Assembly: GCF_001635685.1 (NCBI RefSeq)
Contig: NZ_LWFF01000314.1
Span: 1-64,000, forward strand
Length of the DNA: 64,000 nucleotides
From: Erythrobacter sp. HI0063
GTDB taxonomy: Bacteria; Pseudomonadota; Alphaproteobacteria; Sphingomonadales; Sphingomonadaceae
Direction: 5' to 3'
Of the stretch, positions 59,303-64,000 are shown piece by piece. A program made the position numbers and the translations under genes. The notes beneath the pieces were generated by a model. The model was not told where the DNA came from, did not search any database, and saw only the letters and a list, made by a program, of their open reading frames with translations. Within the stretch, counting starts at the first letter, position 1; every line of letters starts with the position of its first letter.

Positions 59303-61131
59303 CGGACTTCACTCCAGGGTTTGGACAACAGACCAGCGCAATTGATTACCCCTACCAGCGAGTAGGTCTGCGGGAAGTTCCCCCACAACTCATTGTTTTC
59401 GTAATCCAAATCCTCGCTCAACATGCCCGACCGGGTGGTGTGGCCCAGCATCGTCTCGAACAGGGCACGCGCTTCTGCGTCCCTGCCCGCTATGTGAAGC
59501 GCCTCGATCAACCAGAAGGTGCACACGTTGAAGGCGGTTTCCGGCGCGCCGAAATCGTCTTCGGCCGCATAGCGAAGCATGTGGTCGCCGCGCCGCAATT
59601 CCCGCTCGATCGCGGCGAAGGTGGACGTAAAGCGAGGGTTGTCGGGCGAGATGAAGCGCAGCTCGATCATCTGCAACAGGCTGGCGTCGAGATAATCGCT
59701 TTGGAAGCTCGCGCCGTAATGGCCGCCATGCTCGCTATCCTTCCACGCTTCGGTTTCGATGCGCTCGCGGATCGCGTCGGCCCGCTGCCGCCAGAAGTCG
59801 CACCGGTCCGCCTTGCCGAGATGATCGGCCACATTGGCCAACCGGTCGCAGGCCGCCCAGCACATGACGGCGGAATAGGTGTGGACTTCCTGCCGCGTGC
59901 GGAATTCCCACAGGCCCGCATCCGGCTGGTCGTGCATGGCCCAGGCCGTTTCGCCGACCTGTTCCAGTTTTTCGAAATCGTGATCGTCCGCCATGCGCAA
60001 CAGGCGCCGGTCGAAGAAACCCTGCGCGGTCGGCATTACAATCTGTCCGTAACAATCGTGCTGCACCTGCGTGTAGGCCGCATTGCCGCGCCGTACCGGA
60101 CCCATGCCGCGATAGCCCGCGAGATCGGTAGCGAAGGTCTCTTCCAGCTCATGTTCGCCCATCACGGAATAGAGCGGCTGGATCTGCCCGCCCTGCGCCG
60201 AATCGACGATATTGCGCAGATAGCCGAGATATTTCTCCAGCACGTCGAGCGCGCCGAGCCGGTTCAAGGCCTGCACCGTGTAATAGGAATCGCGGATCCA
60301 GCAGAACCGGTAATCCCAGTTCCGCTCGCTGCCCGGCGCTTCCGGGATCGAGGTGGTCAGCGCGGCGACGATCGCGCCCGTTTCCTCGTGTTGGCACAGT
60401 TTCAGGCCGATCGCGCAGCGGATCACCTCGTCCTGCCATTCCAGCGGGATATGCAGGCCGCGCGTCCAGATCTTCCAGTAATCGCGCGTCAGCTGTTCCA
60501 TCCGCTGCAATTCGGATCGCAGATTGCCGACGAAGGGCTCGTCCGGGCCGAGGAAGAAATGCAGATCGCTTTCCACGCGGAAGAAGCGGTTTTCCAGCAC
60601 GTATCCGATCGGTGCATCGCTGCTGAGCCGCAGCGCCTGCGGGCCGATCAGATAGCGTACGTGATTGGTCCCATGCGTGGTCGGCGCGATCTCCGCTCCG
60701 TAATTGCGCATGGGATTGAGCACCACGCGAAGCCGCGGATTGCCGGCGACCGGGCGGACATTGCGAACCCAGGCATTGGGCCGGTACATCCGGCCCGAGC
60801 GTTCGAAGCGCGGGCAGAAATCGCGGATTTCGATCGCGCTGCCATCCGCCGCCTCGATCCGGGTGACGAGGATCGCGGTGTTGCGCTCGTAATGCTGTTC
60901 GACCGAAGTCTGCCCTTCCAGCTCGAAGCGCCAGATCCCCGCATCGCGCCGGTCTGCGTTGAGCAGCGCACAGAAGATCGGATCGCCATCCACCCGCGGA
61001 ACACAGCCCCAGACGAGCGCACCCAACCGGTCCACCAGACCGCTGACCTGGCAATTGCCGATGGGCCACAATTCCAGATCGGCCCGGTCGAAATCCTCGC
61101 CTTGGTCGGAGATACGCTGAGAAACCGTCAT
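59299..61131 (-). CDS. Glycoside hydrolase family 15 protein (trehalase/glucoamylase type)
   Basis: A 610-residue GH15 enzyme with the N-terminal beta-sandwich and the (alpha/alpha)6 barrel: GNCQVSGLVDRLGALVWGC, RDYWKIWTRGL, NWDYRFCWIRDSYYTVQAL and FPQTYSLVGVINCAGLL. Bacterial GH15 proteins of this form next to otsAB act on trehalose or on alpha-glucans. Lack of a signal peptide suggests cytoplasmic action. The ATG at 61131 overlaps the otsB stop (ATGA); a longer reading at 61143 adds four residues. Its own stop overlaps the otsA start. Confidence 0.92.
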   Translation of the reverse strand: MTVSQRISDQGEDFDRADLELWPIGNCQVSGLVDRLGALVWGCVPRVDGDPIFCALLNADRRDAGIWRFELEGQTSVEQHYERNTAILVTRIEAADGSAIEIRDFCPRFERSGRMYRPNAWVRNVRPVAGNPRLRVVLNPMRNYGAEIAPTTHGTNHVRYLIGPQALRLSSDAPIGYVLENRFFRVESDLHFFLGPDEPFVGNLRSELQRMEQLTRDYWKIWTRGLHIPLEWQDEVIRCAIGLKLCQHEETGAIVAALTTSIPEAPGSERNWDYRFCWIRDSYYTVQALNRLGALDVLEKYLGYLRNIVDSAQGGQIQPLYSVMGEHELEETFATDLAGYRGMGPVRRGNAAYTQVQHDCYGQIVMPTAQGFFDRRLLRMADDHDFEKLEQVGETAWAMHDQPDAGLWEFRTRQEVHTYSAVMCWAACDRLANVADHLGKADRCDFWRQRADAIRERIETEAWKDSEHGGHYGASFQSDYLDASLLQMIELRFISPDNPRFTSTFAAIERELRRGDHMLRYAAEDDFGAPETAFNVCTFWLIEALHIAGRDAEARALFETMLGHTTRSGMLSEDLDYENNELWGNFPQTYSLVGVINCAGLLSKPWSEVR

Positions 61132-61871
61132 AGCCCCAACCATTCGATGGTTCGCGCCACGTTCGCAAGTGCGAAATCGGCCGTGCTGTTTTCGCGGTCG
61201 CCCACCAACACGCCCCCGCCGCCCAAGTCGGAACAGGCCGAAAACCCGTCATCGTCGGTCACATCGTCACCCACGAACCAGGGCTGTGCACCTGCGAAGA
61301 CCGGGGTGGCGAGGAAAGCGCGCACGGCCCCGCCTTTGTCCGCCCCCGGCCGAACCAGCTCGACCACCGCGCGACCCGTTTTGACCGCAAGACCATGTTC
61401 GTCCGCCAGATCCTGCGCGAAGGCCAGCACCGCCGGACCTTTCTCCGGCTCGGAGCGATAATGCAGCGCCCCGCCATGACTCTTCGTTTCATAGAGCAGG
61501 CCGTCGCGCTCCGCGATCCCTCGCATGGCATCCGTGACCGCGGCGGGAAGGCCCTTCGGCTCTTCGCCCAGCCAGCGGCCTTCGGGATATTTGCGCGCCG
61601 CGCCATGCGAGCCCGCGCGCGCCACCGCAATCCCGGGCAGATGCTTCTCGATATCCGCGAGCGCGCGGCCCGAAACCAGCGCCAGACGCCCTTCCAGCCG
61701 ATCGGCGAGAGCCTTCAGCCGTTCGCACAGGGTTGGGGGCACATGGATGCCATCGGGCGTGTCGGCCAGTTCCACCAGAGTTCCGTCGAAATCGAGGAAG
61801 AGCGCCAGTGGCGCATCGCCCGCTAGCCGGTCGAGAGGAGGCGGCGAAGGCAGCGCGTGGGAAGAGCTCAT
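61128..61871 (-). CDS. otsB: Trehalose-6-phosphate phosphatase
   Basis: A 247-residue HAD-superfamily phosphatase that removes the phosphate from trehalose 6-phosphate. Motif I is LDFDGTLVELA with catalytic Asp 27 and Asp 29, motif II is VSGRALADIE, then KGGAVRAFL and GDDVTDDDGF as motifs III/IV. Length and order match OtsB. It leads the otsB-GH15-otsA operon; the start ATG is at 61871, with the next gene (+ strand) divergent after 156 nt. Trehalose protects against osmotic and desiccation stress. Confidence 0.93.
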   Translation of the reverse strand: MSSSHALPSPPPLDRLAGDAPLALFLDFDGTLVELADTPDGIHVPPTLCERLKALADRLEGRLALVSGRALADIEKHLPGIAVARAGSHGAARKYPEGRWLGEEPKGLPAAVTDAMRGIAERDGLLYETKSHGGALHYRSEPEKGPAVLAFAQDLADEHGLAVKTGRAVVELVRPGADKGGAVRAFLATPVFAGAQPWFVGDDVTDDDGFSACSDLGGGGVLVGDRENSTADFALANVARTIEWLGL

Positions 61872-62027
61872 GCCGGTCGCCTTAGCTACCGGCGGCCCAC
61901 ACGATCAAGCGATGTTCGCAAAGCCCGGTCGCCCAACGGGTTCATGCAACGATCGGCGATGCCCTGCGTTGAAATTATGAGGCTCCAGACGAGCCGTTAC
62001 CGTCCCTCACATAACAGGTTGCTTGAC

Positions 62028-62627
62028 ATGAAAATTCTTATCGCAGGTTCCACCGGCAAGACCGGCCTCCGCCTGACCCAACAGCTCAAGGAGGCCGGAC
62101 ATCAGCCCATCGCGATGCACCGCGCCTCTTCCGATATCTCCAAGCTTCCCGAAGGCGTTGCCACGCGCGAGGCCGATCTGACCCAGCTTACCGACGATGT
62201 CTGCGACGGCGCGGACGTGGTCGTATTCGCGGCCGGTTCCGGAGGAGATACGAGCGCCGAAATGACCGACAAGGTCGATCGCGACGGCGCGAAGAGGCTG
62301 ATCGACATCGCCGCAAAGAACGACATCGACCATTTCGTAATGCTGAGCTCCGTCGGCGCGGAAAATCCCGATCCCGAATCCGACCTCGCCCATTATCTAC
62401 AGGCGAAGCATGAGGCCGACGAACATCTCAAGGCGTCGGGCCTGTCCTACACCATCGTCCGACCGGTCACGCTGACCGACGAAGACGGCTCACGCGATAT
62501 CAGGCTGGGCGACGAGGTCGACCCGAAGGGTGAGGCTGCGCGTGGCGACGTCGCCGCGATCCTCGCCCGGGCGGCCACCGACGACACGCTCGAAGGCAAG
62601 GTCTTTCTGATGGAAAGCCTCGGCTGA
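62028..62627 (+). CDS. NAD(P)-binding protein of the atypical SDR family (YwnB/NmrA-like)
   Basis: A 199-residue Rossmann protein: nucleotide-binding motif IAGSTGKTGLRLTQQL, the VVVFAAGSGGD strand, and YLQAKHEADEHLKASG with the YxxxK-like pair. These proteins bind NADP and may act as redox sensors or epimerase-like oxidoreductases. ATG 62028 follows a TTGACA-like region but no clear Shine-Dalgarno. No catalytic role can be named. A hairpin follows the gene. Confidence 0.88.
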   Translation: MKILIAGSTGKTGLRLTQQLKEAGHQPIAMHRASSDISKLPEGVATREADLTQLTDDVCDGADVVVFAAGSGGDTSAEMTDKVDRDGAKRLIDIAAKNDIDHFVMLSSVGAENPDPESDLAHYLQAKHEADEHLKASGLSYTIVRPVTLTDEDGSRDIRLGDEVDPKGEAARGDVAAILARAATDDTLEGKVFLMESLG

Positions 62628-62900
62628 TTCGCTCTGCCGATCCCGTGGCCGGATGGGAAAACCAATGGCGGAGGCGGAATTGTTTCGCCTCCGCTAGCGA
62701 TCAAGCGCCCGGCTTCACTGCCGCCCAGCCGAAATCACGAAAACCTCCACGTCTATTTGCGTAATTTTGCGTGCCGGGCGAACGTATTCGAGCAGCCGAT
62801 CCTCAGACTACTTGCAAAAAACGGCTCAAAAGCGCCCTCCTTGGCGCTATGTGCCTAGTGCAAAAGCTTTTTTCACCAACCCGTCGTAAAACTTCTGGTC
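62628..62900. other. Gap before the chemoreceptor gene
   Basis: A 273-nt gap between the SDR-type gene and the chemoreceptor. Apart from the two hairpins it has a relatively AT-rich block (about 62755-62770) that could hold a promoter. I could not place a convincing -35/-10 pair. Confidence 0.4.
62668..62694 (+). terminator. Hairpin downstream of the SDR-type gene
   Basis: GCGGAGGCG (62668-62676) pairs with CGCCTCCGC (62686-62694), loop GAATTGTTT. It lies 41 nt after the stop, with no U tract. A smaller hairpin AGCGCC/GGCGCT (62831-62848) is in the same gap. Confidence 0.5.
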
Positions 62901-64000
62901 ATGGACACAGAAAACGCCACCGGTTCGACCGAACTCACCCTCGAAGATCGCCTGACAGCGTTCAATTTTACGAAGACGACTTTCAGCGCGTTTCCAAGAG
63001 TACGCAAGGCGATCAAGCAGCACGGCGCCTCGGCCCTTGCCGATCTCTACGATTTCATCCGCTCCAAGCCGATGCTTGCGAAGATGTTCCGGTCCGATGC
63101 GATGATGGGCGAAGCGCGCAAAAAACAGTTCAACCACTGGATGAATCTGTTCGCCGGCCCCGTGGGCGAGGACTATAATAAAGCAGCCCATCGTATCGGA
63201 ACGGTTCACGCCGCGATCGGATTGGCGCCTACCTGGTATATCAGCAGCTATGCCCGGATGCTCGAAGCCACTCTTCCAGCGGTGATCGGCCGAAGCGTCA
63301 CGGATCCGTTCGGAAACCGCAGCAAGGCGGCGAACGCGCTCATCAAGGCTTCCCTGCTGGACATGGATATTGCGCTGTCCGCCTATTTCGACGTCGAAGA
63401 AGCCAAGCGCCGCAAGGTGATCGACGGTGTCAGCAAGGCGCTCGACCATCTCGCCAGCGGCAATTTTTCACAGCGCATGGCTGACCTTCCGGAGGGCTAC
63501 GAAGCCTTGAGTCGCGATTTCGAAGCGATGCGCATGCGGGTTTGCGAAACGCTGGCACAGGTGAAACACACGGCGACCGAAATCCAGGCCGAATCCACCG
63601 ATATCAGCGTAGCGGCCGACGATCTGTCCCAGCGCACGGCACAACAGGCCGCCAATCTCGAACAATCGGCGGCCGCGATGGCGGAGATTACGCAAGCGGT
63701 GCAGGATAGCGCCGTCGATACGAGCAAGGCGGACGAAGCGGTGTCGCTCGCCCGCGACGAGGCGGTGAGCGGCGGCGCGGTGGTATCCGAAGCTGTCAGC
63801 GCGATGGACGCGATCGAACGGTCTTCCGCCGAAATTACCGAGATCATCACGATGATCGATGGGATCGCCTTCCAGACCAACATCCTCGCGCTCAATGCAG
63901 GCGTGGAGGCGGCCAGAGCGGGCGATGCAGGACGCGGCTTCGGAATAGTCGCCGCCGAAGTCCGTAGCCTTGCGCAACGCACTGCCGAAGCTGCGAACGA
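62901..64000 (+). CDS. Globin-coupled chemoreceptor (methyl-accepting), 3' end beyond window
   Basis: An incomplete gene: 366 codons are visible and the frame is open at the edge. Residues 15-190 form a protoglobin sensor with the signature [19 protein letters not shown], where His 103 is the proximal haem ligand. A linker and HAMP-like stretch ([12 protein letters not shown]) follow. From about residue 290 comes the methyl-accepting signalling domain with the conserved hairpin [19 protein letters not shown] and [18 protein letters not shown]. There is no membrane helix, so it is a soluble oxygen- or redox-sensing receptor, HemAT-like. Che partners are not in view. Confidence 0.92.
   Translation, partial: MDTENATGSTELTLEDRLTAFNFTKTTFSAFPRVRKAIKQHGASALADLYDFIRSKPMLAKMFRSDAMMGEARKKQFNHWMNLFAGPVGEDYNKAAHRIGTVHAAIGLAPTWYISSYARMLEATLPAVIGRSVTDPFGNRSKAANALIKASLLDMDIALSAYFDVEEAKRRKVIDGVSKALDHLASGNFSQRMADLPEGYEALSRDFEAMRMRVCETLAQVKHTATEIQAESTDISVAADDLSQRTAQQAANLEQSAAAMAEITQAVQDSAVDTSKADEAVSLARDEAVSGGAVVSEAVSAMDAIERSSAEITEIITMIDGIAFQTNILALNAGVEAARAGDAGRGFGIVAAEVRSLAQRTAEAAN

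Overview
The window is about 63-65% GC, gene-dense and packed with start/stop overlaps. Gene content and protein style point to an alphaproteobacterium of the Sphingomonadales, most likely the Erythrobacteraceae (Erythrobacter/Qipengyuania/Altererythrobacter-like). This is inference: the methylmalonyl-CoA operon containing bioB, an HWE-type histidine kinase, TonB-dependent glycan uptake under LacI control, and the many GTG/TTG starts all fit, but there is no rRNA gene here to settle it. The chromosomal housekeeping content suggests ordinary chromosome. I saw no insertion sequence, prophage, integrase, CRISPR array or plasmid origin.

Layout. 1-3.5 kb: a truncated secreted protein and a 57-residue membrane protein, divergent from aroK-aroB (shikimate pathway). 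3.5-12 kb (minus): one tightly coupled operon for propionyl-CoA to succinyl-CoA conversion (pccB, a HAD hydrolase, epimerase, mutase, a small membrane protein, bioB, pccA, csaA-like). 12-18 kb: tlyA, a lipoprotein, a structured leader with an 18-codon ORF, ilvE, then a type III polyketide synthase/methyltransferase/flavoprotein trio. 18-24 kb: EamA transporter, nadE, an orphan histidine kinase, topoisomerase IB, a YghU-type glutathione protein, tRNA-Gln(TTG). 24.5-28.6 kb: a DUF2061 protein, two tandem Tat-exported ferritin-like proteins, two tandem Crp/Fnr regulators. 28.6-32.6 kb: galE, pgm and galU (UDP-sugar supply). 32.8-37.2 kb: a three-subunit molybdenum hydroxylase and a flavin-reductase-like protein. 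37.2-43.7 kb: a complete RND efflux operon and purU.

43.8-57.9 kb is an accessory glycan-utilisation region: sulfatase, GH3 beta-glucosidase, TonB-dependent receptor, a GH144-like (candidate endo-beta-1,2-glucanase) lipoprotein, two further lipoprotein hydrolases, an MFS transporter and two LacI regulators. A perfect LacI-type operator sits between the GH3 and receptor genes and a degenerate copy upstream of one hydrolase. The likely flow is outer-membrane capture, periplasmic cleavage, and inner-membrane import under repressor control. 57.9-61.9 kb is a trehalose-type operon (otsB, GH15, otsA). The window closes with an NAD(P)-binding protein and a truncated globin-coupled chemoreceptor.

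Three observations deserve most attention. (1) The leader upstream of ilvE has an 18-codon ORF whose Shine-Dalgarno region is a 14-nt exact complement of the usual 16S rRNA 3' tail, with two potential anti-SD segments around it. (2) otsA lacks any ATG/GTG/TTG where its conserved N-terminus must begin, and an ATA overlapping the upstream stop sits at the expected site. (3) The flavoprotein next to the type III PKS has the same problem, with a CTG overlapping the upstream stop.
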